Source: Clostridiales bacterium
GTDB taxonomy: Bacteria; Bacillota_A; Clostridia; Christensenellales; Borkfalkiaceae
Direction of reading: 5' to 3'
Length of the DNA stretch: 7,119 nucleotides
Assembly (NCBI GenBank): GCA_015055785.1
Contig: SVHQ01000086.1
Location: forward strand, 1 to 7,119
Part shown: positions 1-6,181 of the stretch, one piece after another
Layout of the letters: each line of letters begins with the position of its first letter
Numbering within the stretch: position 1 is the first letter of the stretch
Program-made: the position numbers and the translations under genes
The notes under the pieces: model-generated
The model's input: the letters and a program-made list of their open reading frames with translations, nothing else
Database searches by the model: none
Told to the model about the DNA's origin: nothing

Positions 1-314
1 AACCGTGTCAAAACAGAACCGAGCATAAAAACGGAAGAACGCAGCTCTCTGGTGAGCCGCGTGGGAATTTCATGGGAAACCGCATTAGAACTGTCAATGA
101 TAGCGCAATCTTTTTGCCTACGGATTTTACAACCAACCTCGGTTAGAATATGTAGCATATTTTCCACGTCGCTAATTCGTGGGACATTTCTAATGACGAC
201 TTGTTCGTCCGTCAAAACTGCCGCAGCCAACAATGGCAATACCGTATTCTTTGCGCTCTGCAATTGAATTTTACCATACAGCTTTTTGCCGCCGTTAATT
301 ATATATTTATCCAT
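1..314 (-). CDS. murA: UDP-N-acetylglucosamine 1-carboxyvinyltransferase (MurA), N-terminal part only
   Basis: MurA transfers enolpyruvate from PEP to UDP-GlcNAc, the first committed cytoplasmic step of peptidoglycan synthesis. Only the first 104 codons are present; the gene runs off the left edge. The start is ATG at 314, with AAGGAG at 324-329 and 9 bases of spacing. Visible family features are the opening INGGKKLYGKIQL, the substrate-site pair K22-N23 in QSAKNTVLPLLAA, the ISDVENML stretch near residues 47-54, and LTRELRSSVFMLGS near residues 87-100, where R92 matches the phosphate-binding Arg of the family. The usual SGAKN is SAKN here, with Ser for Gly before the Ala-Lys-Asn. The catalytic-loop Cys lies outside the window. 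The gene follows ftsW by 20 bases, so it is probably co-transcribed. The resemblance to MurA proteins from clostridial dcw clusters is from memory. The identification is firm; completeness cannot be judged. Confidence 0.93.
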   Translation of the reverse strand, partial: MDKYIINGGKKLYGKIQLQSAKNTVLPLLAAAVLTDEQVVIRNVPRISDVENMLHILTEVGCKIRRQKDCAIIDSSNAVSHEIPTRLTRELRSSVFMLGSVLTR

Positions 315-334
315 ACGATAAAGCTCCTTATACC

Positions 335-1588
335 TTATTGTATGAAAAACCTGTTTCCTTTTGTGTATTCCCTATTTTTAGCGTTTTTTGAAATGGAATA
401 TAGCACTCCCATAGATGCCATTGTAATAATTAGCGAAGTATTTCCCGAACTAATCAGTGGCAAAGGTAAACCCGTTGGGGGAATGCTACCACTGACAACC
501 AAAGCATTGACAACTGTTTGTATCCCGTAAACCAAAGTGATTCCAGATGCCAATAAAAAAGAAAAGAAATCGTTGGCTTTTGAAGCGGTCTTTATACCAA
601 GAAAAATAAGCAATCCACTTACTATAAATAATAGAGCTATACCGAAAAAACCCAATTCTTCCCCGATAATCGATAAAATAAAATCGCTTTCCGCAAAAGG
701 TAAGAAGCGGTATTTTTGTCTTGAACGAAATAGACCTGCACCGAACCATCCACCATTCCCCAATGCATATAAAGACTGAATCAACTGATACCCCTCGCCT
801 CTCGGCGATTCCCAAGGATCGAGAAACGCACTCAAGCGGGATAAACGATACGGCTCTGCAATTATCAACAACGGAATTGCTATAAGTGCAGGAATAAACA
901 GCATCATAAAATGTTTGATTTGCATTCCGCCTAAAAACAACATTGTCAATATCAGCATTCCAACGCACATTGTTACAGACATATTCGGTTCTATAATGAT
1001 TAAAAGACAGATCACACCACCCGATAAAAGAACGGGCAAAATACCTTTGATCGTTTGCAGTTCCCCCATATTTTCCGACATATAAGCAGACGAAAATATC
1101 ACGAACCCATACTTTGCCAATTCAGAGGGTTGAATGGTGACTCCGCCAATTCCGATCCAGCGTGTTGCACCGTAATTGGTTTTCCCTATTCCTGGTATGA
1201 ATACCATGACAAGCAAAATAATCGGCAAAATTAAGGCAATCCAACGCACCCTTTTCCCCTTTAAGAATTGAATATTAAGACGACCGCAAAAAAACATCGC
1301 CACAATTCCAATAACAAAACCTAACAATTGCTTATTGACAAAATACCACTCATTACCATACTGCGTTTTTGCAACGTAACGGCTCGCCGAATATATTGCT
1401 AACACTCCAAATCCACTTAAAATACAAGTGAGAATGGGAATTAAAATTTCACCTTGAGGTTTATTCCGTTTCCTCTGCGACGTAATTTCTTGTTCTTTCA
1501 AACGTATCGTTTGCGAATACGGCTGCATCACTTGAACCGATGAGGAAGACGGGGTTTTCCTTTTCTCTTTCAAGGATATCCTCTCCAT
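335..1588 (-). CDS. ftsW: FtsW/SpoVE-type SEDS peptidoglycan glycosyltransferase
   Basis: This is an integral-membrane SEDS protein that polymerises lipid II into glycan strands with a partner class B PBP at the septum. The chosen ATG at 1588 gives 417 residues, within the family range, with GAGGAAGA at 1591-1598 upstream. The frame stays open to 1705, so longer forms are possible. A basic leader (about 1-47) precedes roughly ten hydrophobic segments starting at ILIPILTC. Family motifs are GATRWIGIGG (140-149) with QPSELAK (153-159), EPN (200-202; usually EPD), GEGYQLIQSLYALGNGGW (264-281), SRQKYRFLPFAESDFIL (289-305) with the presumed catalytic Asp at 302, IIGEELG (307-313), and PPTGLPLPLISSGNTSL (370-386). 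The last has SGNTS in place of the common SYGGTS. The gene overlaps the murD end by 128 bases in another frame and precedes murA by 20 bases. FtsW and SpoVE cannot be told apart by sequence; position beside murD favours FtsW. No RodA-specific feature is evident. Confidence 0.93.
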   Translation of the reverse strand: MERISLKEKRKTPSSSSVQVMQPYSQTIRLKEQEITSQRKRNKPQGEILIPILTCILSGFGVLAIYSASRYVAKTQYGNEWYFVNKQLLGFVIGIVAMFFCGRLNIQFLKGKRVRWIALILPIILLVMVFIPGIGKTNYGATRWIGIGGVTIQPSELAKYGFVIFSSAYMSENMGELQTIKGILPVLLSGGVICLLIIIEPNMSVTMCVGMLILTMLFLGGMQIKHFMMLFIPALIAIPLLIIAEPYRLSRLSAFLDPWESPRGEGYQLIQSLYALGNGGWFGAGLFRSRQKYRFLPFAESDFILSIIGEELGFFGIALLFIVSGLLIFLGIKTASKANDFFSFLLASGITLVYGIQTVVNALVVSGSIPPTGLPLPLISSGNTSLIITMASMGVLYSISKNAKNREYTKGNRFFIQ

Positions 1589-2969
1589 CTTCTTCCTCAA
1601 CAGCCGTTTCGTTTGTTTTTTGCTTTTTAACGTCAAGTGACTGTATAATTTCGACAAATTTATCACCTCTTTCTTCATAGCTTGCAAATTCGTCAAAACT
1701 TGCACTTGCAGGGCTTAACAGCACCGTCTGACCTGCCTTTGCTCGCAATGCGGCAATCCTTACCGCAAATTCAAAATTTTCACAAAAGGTAAATTTATGA
1801 AAACCGCATTCTCTTGCGCTCTTCAATAACGAAAAACGGTTTTCACCATATAAAACAGCATAAACAACTTTGCTTTTTGCAAGCGACGAAAATAATTTAT
1901 GATAATCATATCCTTTGTTTTTCCCGCCTAATAACAAAATTGTTTCTTCTTTCATGCTGGAAATTGCTTTCAACGTCGCATCAACGTTGGTGCCTTTGGA
2001 GTCATCAATATACGTAACGCCATGATATTCCCCTACCTTTTCAATACGGTGCTTAATACCTTTAAAATCGCTTAAAGACGAGGCTATGATTTCTGATTTT
2101 ATCCCCATAATTTTCGCCGCTGCAATTACCGCCAAAGCGTTTTGGACGTTATGTAAACCATTTATAGGTAAATCGTCAGCCGACATAATTTTTTCTTTCC
2201 CAAAATACAAATCACCGTCCGCATAATATGCACCGCGCACCTTGTCATATACAGAAAAATACACCGTATTTGCCTTTGTTTTTTCAGCAAAACTACGCAC
2301 GTTTTCATCATCGTAATTTAATACAACAAACTCCGATTCCGTACAGTTTTTTAGTAATTTTGACTTTAAAAACACATAGTTTTCCATATTATAATGGCGA
2401 TTCAAATGATCTTCGGCGATATTGAGAATCATGGCGATATGCGGACGCAAAGAATTCAGTGTTTCCAACTGGAAGCTGGAAATTTCCGCCACAGCAACAG
2501 TATTACTATCTTGATTGTAAAGATGTAACATCGGTTCGCCGATATTTCCACACGCCTGCGCCGTAACACCGCTATTATTTAATACGTTTGTCAGCATGGA
2601 AACCGTCGTGGTTTTTCCGTTCGTACCCGTCACGGCAATAACGGGATTATTTAAATACCTTGCAGCAAGTTCCGTTTCCCCCACAACCGCCTTTTTATGT
2701 TTTCTAAAAGCAATCGCTAAGGGATGGTCGATAGGCACGCCGGGGCTAAGCACCAATACGTCGCAAATATCACTCATGGAAGACAGCTGTTCTTTTTTTA
2801 TACGCCTTGCGCCTTTTTCTTCTAAGTTTTTTGCCATTTGTTCCACGCGTTCGTTCGTCAAATCATCATAAATATAAACAATGGCTTTTAGTTCAAGTAA
2901 AAATTCCGCAGCCGCCTGACCGGATTTCGATAAACCCAGTACTAAGAAATTTTGTCTACAAGGATACAT
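1461..2969 (-). CDS. murD: UDP-N-acetylmuramoyl-L-alanine--D-glutamate ligase (MurD) with acidic C-terminal extension
   Basis: MurD is a cytoplasmic ATP-dependent ligase that adds D-glutamate to UDP-MurNAc-L-Ala. Starting at ATG 2969, with GGGAGG at 2975-2980 spaced 5 bases, it has 502 residues; the family is usually about 430-460. The domains are an N-terminal Rossmann-like UDP-binding domain (LGLSKSGQAA 11-20, LSPGVPIDHPLA 74-85), a central ATPase domain with the P-loop GTNGKTT (115-121), GNIGEPML (141-148), EISSFQLE (162-169) and a likely carbamylated Lys204, and a C-terminal domain with HRIE (307-310), IDDSKGTNVDAT (321-332), LLGGKNKGYDY (346-356) and SPASASFDEF (419-428). The recognisable fold ends near residue 445. 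Residues 446-502 are a Glu/Asp-rich tail with no motif I know, encoded where ftsW begins in another frame. Codons in the tail look ordinary for this genome, which suggests it is really translated. It lies 39 bases after mraY, probably in the same operon. Confidence 0.96.
   Translation of the reverse strand: MYPCRQNFLVLGLSKSGQAAAEFLLELKAIVYIYDDLTNERVEQMAKNLEEKGARRIKKEQLSSMSDICDVLVLSPGVPIDHPLAIAFRKHKKAVVGETELAARYLNNPVIAVTGTNGKTTTVSMLTNVLNNSGVTAQACGNIGEPMLHLYNQDSNTVAVAEISSFQLETLNSLRPHIAMILNIAEDHLNRHYNMENYVFLKSKLLKNCTESEFVVLNYDDENVRSFAEKTKANTVYFSVYDKVRGAYYADGDLYFGKEKIMSADDLPINGLHNVQNALAVIAAAKIMGIKSEIIASSLSDFKGIKHRIEKVGEYHGVTYIDDSKGTNVDATLKAISSMKEETILLLGGKNKGYDYHKLFSSLAKSKVVYAVLYGENRFSLLKSARECGFHKFTFCENFEFAVRIAALRAKAGQTVLLSPASASFDEFASYEERGDKFVEIIQSLDVKKQKTNETAVEEEDGEDILEREKENPVFLIGSSDAAVFANDTFERTRNYVAEETE
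1591..1598 (-). promoter_or_regulatory. Ribosome binding site supporting the ftsW ATG at 1588
   Basis: GAGGAAGA on the minus strand, with the GAGGA core 5 bases from the ATG at 1588, lies inside murD and would allow translational coupling. It is not decisive. GAGGTGAT at 1662-1669 is a better anti-SD match and precedes an in-frame TTG at 1657, but that run encodes the conserved EERGD motif of MurD and may be fortuitous. The next ATG at 1528 has no visible site. Confidence 0.5.
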
Positions 2970-3008
2970 TACTACCTCCCTTTCCTTTTCAATGAATAAT
3001 GTGATATA

Positions 3009-3962
3009 TTACATTGCCGTTACGACACAAACAGCACCCAATAATAGTGTAATGATAAAATAAGCATAGGATATTTTGCTTTCCGAAAAACCCTTTTGCT
3101 GAAAATGATGGTGTATCGGCGCCATTAAAAAAATTCTTTTGCCTTTTGTTGCTTTATAGTATATTACTTGCAGAATAACGGATATGACAGAAATTACAAA
3201 AACCAAGCCTACCACGGCAATATATAATACGTTTCCCGTAAAAATTGCAATCGCCGCCGCGAAGCCGCCCAATGCCAAAGATCCCGTATCCCCCATAAAC
3301 ACCGATGCAGGCGATGTATTAAAAAATAAATAGCCCAGCAACGCTCCCATTAAGCAAAAGGATAAAATAGATAAATAGGAAAAACCTTTTTGAACACTGA
3401 TTAATACTCCTAAGCAAGCAAAGAACGGTATGGATGAACTTGCCGCCAAACCGTCTAATCCATCCGTTAAATTCACCGCATTCACCGTCGCAATAAACAC
3501 GAAAATCGATATTGGGAAAATCCACCCCCCAACGTCAATCCTGCTTTTAATAAAAGGAATATTAATAAAGGTAACATTTTCTTTATAACAATAAATAGCG
3601 GCAAAAATTGCAACAAGAATTTGAAACAACAACTTTTGCCAAGCTCGTAATCCCAAATTTTCTTTGTGTTTCTGCTTTAAATAATCATCTAATAATCCGA
3701 TTACCATATACGATAAACCTATGACGAGCACGATTAAAAAGCTTCGTTCTGCCTTTTGGACAAAAAGCACGGCGGAAAGAAGCGCCGCCGTGATAAATCC
3801 TAAACCGCCCATGGTTGGCGTACCGTTTTTTGCTTTATGTTCCTTTACATAACTAAGAATATTTTGCCCTGCCTTTAATTTCCGAAGTAACGGAATGAGT
3901 ACTTTACATAATCCAATCGAAAGTAGGCAGGATAGAATACTCACCCAAAAATATATTTTCAT
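3009..3962 (-). CDS. mraY: Phospho-N-acetylmuramoyl-pentapeptide-transferase (MraY)
   Basis: This polytopic membrane enzyme transfers phospho-MurNAc-pentapeptide from UDP to undecaprenyl phosphate, forming lipid I on the inner face of the membrane. The chosen ATG at 3962 gives 317 residues, normal for Gram-positive MraY. AAAGGGG at 3968-3974 is spaced 5 bases from it, whereas the GTG at 3968 two codons upstream overlaps that site. Diagnostic motifs are GTPTMGG (47-53), the Mg-binding and catalytic Asp pair in LLDDYLK (90-96), NAVNLTDGLDGLA (161-173), FNTSPASVFMGDTGSLALGG (214-233) and the His-rich APIHHHF (281-287). About ten hydrophobic segments separate the conserved cytoplasmic loops. It starts 18 bases after the murE stop and ends 39 bases before murD. 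In classical clusters murF lies between murE and mraY; there is no room for it here. All key residues appear intact. Confidence 0.97.
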   Translation of the reverse strand: MKIYFWVSILSCLLSIGLCKVLIPLLRKLKAGQNILSYVKEHKAKNGTPTMGGLGFITAALLSAVLFVQKAERSFLIVLVIGLSYMVIGLLDDYLKQKHKENLGLRAWQKLLFQILVAIFAAIYCYKENVTFINIPFIKSRIDVGGWIFPISIFVFIATVNAVNLTDGLDGLAASSSIPFFACLGVLISVQKGFSYLSILSFCLMGALLGYLFFNTSPASVFMGDTGSLALGGFAAAIAIFTGNVLYIAVVGLVFVISVISVILQVIYYKATKGKRIFLMAPIHHHFQQKGFSESKISYAYFIITLLLGAVCVVTAM

Positions 3963-3967
3963 CTGCA

Positions 3968-3974
3968 CCCCTTT
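3968..3974 (-). promoter_or_regulatory. Ribosome binding site that decides the mraY start
   Basis: AAAGGGG on the minus strand is 5 bases from the ATG at 3962. The GTG at 3968 shares its first base with this site, leaving no spacing, so the ATG is preferred and the protein begins MKIYF. Confidence 0.75.
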
Positions 3975-3980
3975 TTTCTA

Positions 3981-5486
3981 TCAAGAGTATGGATTTTTTG
4001 TCTTACTTGCCAATAATTTTTCAATAACATCATGGTCGTTAAAATTGTATTTTATACCCATAATCTCTTGATATTCCTCTCCACCTTTACCTGCAACCAA
4101 AACAACGTCACCTTTCTTTAAAAAATCAAACGCATACTCCAATGCTTTTTTACGGTCGGGAATAACTACGTACTTCACGGAAAACCTACGATAACCACGT
4201 TCTATGTCTGAAATAATGTCTAATGGGTCTTCATAACGTGGATTATCCGAAGTCAATATGGAAAAATCCGATTTTTTTGCGGCAATCTCGCCCATGAGCG
4301 GACGTTTTGTTTTATCGCGGTTTCCACCGCAACCAAAAACACATATCAATCGACCTTTGCAATGCGCTCGAAGGGTATTCAAGGATTTTTCCAAGCCGTC
4401 TGGCGTATGCGCAAAATCCACGTAGATATCCGCGCCTTGATATACGCCTACATTTTCCAATCTACCAAGTACACCTTTAATCTCCATTAATCCCTTTTCT
4501 ATTGCTTGCATTTCCACACCAAGTTCTTTAGCACACGTTGCTGCTGCTAAAGCATTCAATACGTTATGTTTTCCCGTCATTGAAAGCCGTACACGGCAAA
4601 GTTCATCATTTATATTTAGCATACATTCCGAGCCGTATAATCCCTCTTCCGTAATCACAGCAAATGCTTCAGATGGTGTATGCAAACCGTAAAATACCGT
4701 TTTATACCCCTCTTTATTTTGACAATTTTCTAAAATTTTATCCGTGCGCATGATGCCAATCTCACGCCCTGATTCTTCATCGCCGTTTAATATCGCAATC
4801 GGGCATACGTCACACGTAAATAATTTCATCTTTACCGCTTTATAATTCTGCATACTTTTGAAAAAGTCCAAATGATCTTGCGAAAAATTTGTAAAAATAC
4901 ATGCTACAAATTGCACCCCCTTAATCTTGCGATAGTATATTGCATGTGCGGATACTTCCATAACAACGTATTCTATACCATAAACAAGCATTTCAGCCAA
5001 AGTTTTTTGCAAAATAAGCGGATCGGGCGTTGTTAAATCTGTTGGAACTTTTCGGTCTGCAAACCGAATGCCTAACGTACCGATTACCCCCACTTTTTTA
5101 CCCGATTTTTCAAGAATTGAGGATAGCATGTACGAAGTGGTCGTTTTTCCGTTCGTTCCCGTAATCCCGATTACTTTCAAGCGCTTAGAGGGATTTCCGT
5201 AATATGCACTACTAATAAGCCCCAAAGATTTTCGGGAATCTTCCACTAAAATCTGGACTACGTTGATATCTAATTTTTGCTCGGCAACGATAGCTACTGC
5301 TCCGTTTTTAACAGCTTCTTGTACGCATTGATGTGAATCGGTTTTTTCTCCTTTAATGCAAAAAAATAAACCGTTATGCATTTTTTTTCGACTATCTGTT
5401 GATAGCGACAAAATTTCTATATCTTCCATTCCCGAACCGATTATTTTAGCTTCTGTAACATCTTTTAACAGTTCTACTAACCGCAT
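3981..5486 (-). CDS. murE: UDP-MurNAc-tripeptide synthetase (MurE), meso-diaminopimelate type
   Basis: MurE is a cytoplasmic Mur ligase that adds the third stem-peptide residue to UDP-MurNAc-L-Ala-D-Glu using ATP. It has 501 residues, full family length, starting at ATG 5486 with AGGAGG at 5491-5496. The N-terminal UDP-binding domain has STDSRKKMHNGLFFCIKG (29-46). The central ATPase domain has the P-loop TGTNGKTT (109-116), TTPDPL (152-157), MEVSAHA (176-182), DHLDFF (204-209) and a likely carbamylated Lys219. The C-terminal domain has DFAHTPDGLE (357-366), FGCGGNRDKTKRPLMGE (384-400) and DNPRYEDP (414-421). In characterised enzymes DNPR marks meso-DAP specificity and DDPN marks L-Lys, so I infer a meso-DAP wall. 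The usual GKGHE near the end reads GKGGEEYQ (466-473): the His is Gly, but the Glu that contacts DAP is kept. It is the first gene of the mur run. Confidence 0.96.
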   Translation of the reverse strand: MRLVELLKDVTEAKIIGSGMEDIEILSLSTDSRKKMHNGLFFCIKGEKTDSHQCVQEAVKNGAVAIVAEQKLDINVVQILVEDSRKSLGLISSAYYGNPSKRLKVIGITGTNGKTTTSYMLSSILEKSGKKVGVIGTLGIRFADRKVPTDLTTPDPLILQKTLAEMLVYGIEYVVMEVSAHAIYYRKIKGVQFVACIFTNFSQDHLDFFKSMQNYKAVKMKLFTCDVCPIAILNGDEESGREIGIMRTDKILENCQNKEGYKTVFYGLHTPSEAFAVITEEGLYGSECMLNINDELCRVRLSMTGKHNVLNALAAATCAKELGVEMQAIEKGLMEIKGVLGRLENVGVYQGADIYVDFAHTPDGLEKSLNTLRAHCKGRLICVFGCGGNRDKTKRPLMGEIAAKKSDFSILTSDNPRYEDPLDIISDIERGYRRFSVKYVVIPDRKKALEYAFDFLKKGDVVLVAGKGGEEYQEIMGIKYNFNDHDVIEKLLASKTKNPYS

Positions 5487-5681
5487 ATCTCCTCCTATAT
5501 TTTCATTTTAATTTATATGATATGGACGGTAGGTTTTTAAAAAATCATTTTATTCAATTTTTGCTTGCACATTGTCAGCAATTTCCTGTTTGTCCTTTCT
5601 ATTTATTATATAATTAATCTGTACGTTTTAGACTATACATTAAATAATTGTAGAATTTTATTAAACAATAAATTTCGCATG
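5487..5681 (-). promoter_or_regulatory. Probable promoter and leader region of the mur operon
   Basis: This very AT-rich stretch lies between the terminator and the murE start. Since the upstream unit ends at the terminator, a promoter for murE onward is expected here. A perfect TATAAT lies on the minus strand at 5605-5610, but I see no good TTGACA-like -35 box 16-18 bases upstream, so the exact site is uncertain. A TATAAA-like alternative lies near 5514-5519, also with a poor -35. No T-box, riboswitch or attenuator motif was recognised, and no small gene with a ribosome binding site was seen. Confidence 0.4.
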
Positions 5682-5714
5682 AAAAAATGAGCTCTGCTAT
5701 ACACAGAACTCATT
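5682..5714 (-). terminator. Rho-independent terminator after the transporter operon
   Basis: In the minus-strand transcript, an 11-bp stem (arms at 5704-5714 and 5686-5696) contains one G-U wobble, closes a 7-base loop and runs directly into a U tract (5687-5682). On the plus strand the wobble becomes an A/C mismatch and the following T-run is interrupted, so the minus direction is favoured. It lies about 55 bases past the stop of the DUF3899-like gene and about 195 bases before the murE start. It therefore probably separates the transporter operon from the mur operon. Confidence 0.85.
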
Positions 5715-5768
5715 CTTTTATTTGTTATTCATTTGTCTAACGTTGTGGGATATCTAATTTAAATTTTT

Positions 5769-6161
5769 TTACGCTTGATACCAAACAATCAAAAAAATCA
5801 TTCCAATCAGAAAGAAAAACAAACCTGTAAAAAAGATACAAATCTTTCCGTCACTTTTTTTCTTGCCTGTTTTTCTTTCACGATATTCCGCGTAAGTTTC
5901 TTCATCTTTTCTATACATCGGAATGAATACTCTTAAAGCTCGTTTCATCGCAAAACCAAAGCCAATAAATATTCCTTCATCGCTAACATACAGCAAGCCA
6001 GAAAAGAGAATTAACAACATACCAGCAGTTGTAAAAGCATCACACAAAACGGTTATGTTTATGTCAAAACTTTTAATCGCGAAAACAAATAAAACAATTC
6101 CAACCGCCACGCAAAAACAAATAAGATATTTTGTTAATAATGCTTTCTTATCTTTTTCCAC
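5769..6161 (-). CDS. Small membrane protein, DUF3899-like
   Basis: This protein of 130 residues has no known function. The start is GTG at 6161, with AGGAAAGG at 6171-6178 and 9 bases of spacing. A short charged N-terminus is followed by three or four hydrophobic helices, around residues 11-28, 36-58 and 107-128, with a polar, basic loop near 83-105 rich in Lys, Arg and Glu (YAEYRERKTGKKKSDGK). The layout of paired N-terminal helices, VSDEGIFIGFGF, a YxEYRERK-type charged stretch and a last C-terminal helix is what I remember of the DUF3899 family of small Bacillota membrane proteins. No signal peptide or catalytic motif is visible. It sits 20 bases after the OppF-type gene and is followed by a terminator, so it is probably the last gene of that operon. 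Any link to peptide uptake is only positional. The reading frame itself is well supported; the family name is less certain. Confidence 0.8.
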   Translation of the reverse strand: MEKDKKALLTKYLICFCVAVGIVLFVFAIKSFDINITVLCDAFTTAGMLLILFSGLLYVSDEGIFIGFGFAMKRALRVFIPMYRKDEETYAEYRERKTGKKKSDGKICIFFTGLFFFLIGMIFLIVWYQA

Positions 6162-6181
6162 TACGTTCTACCTTTCCTATT

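Noticed and set aside
52..530. Two overlapping plus-strand ORFs at the left end
   Set aside because: They run antisense to murA and the ftsW end and show no ribosome binding site or known motif.
486..968. Minus-strand ORF of 160 codons inside ftsW
   Set aside because: It is a shadow in another frame of the same strand as ftsW, which carries clear SEDS motifs there. The shadow has no recognisable domain and a Cys/Trp/Arg-rich, unnatural composition.
5561..5581. Short inverted repeat TTGCT/AGCAA in the murE upstream region
   Set aside because: The arms are only 5 bases with an 11-base loop in AT-rich DNA, so it could easily be chance, and no regulator site was recognised.
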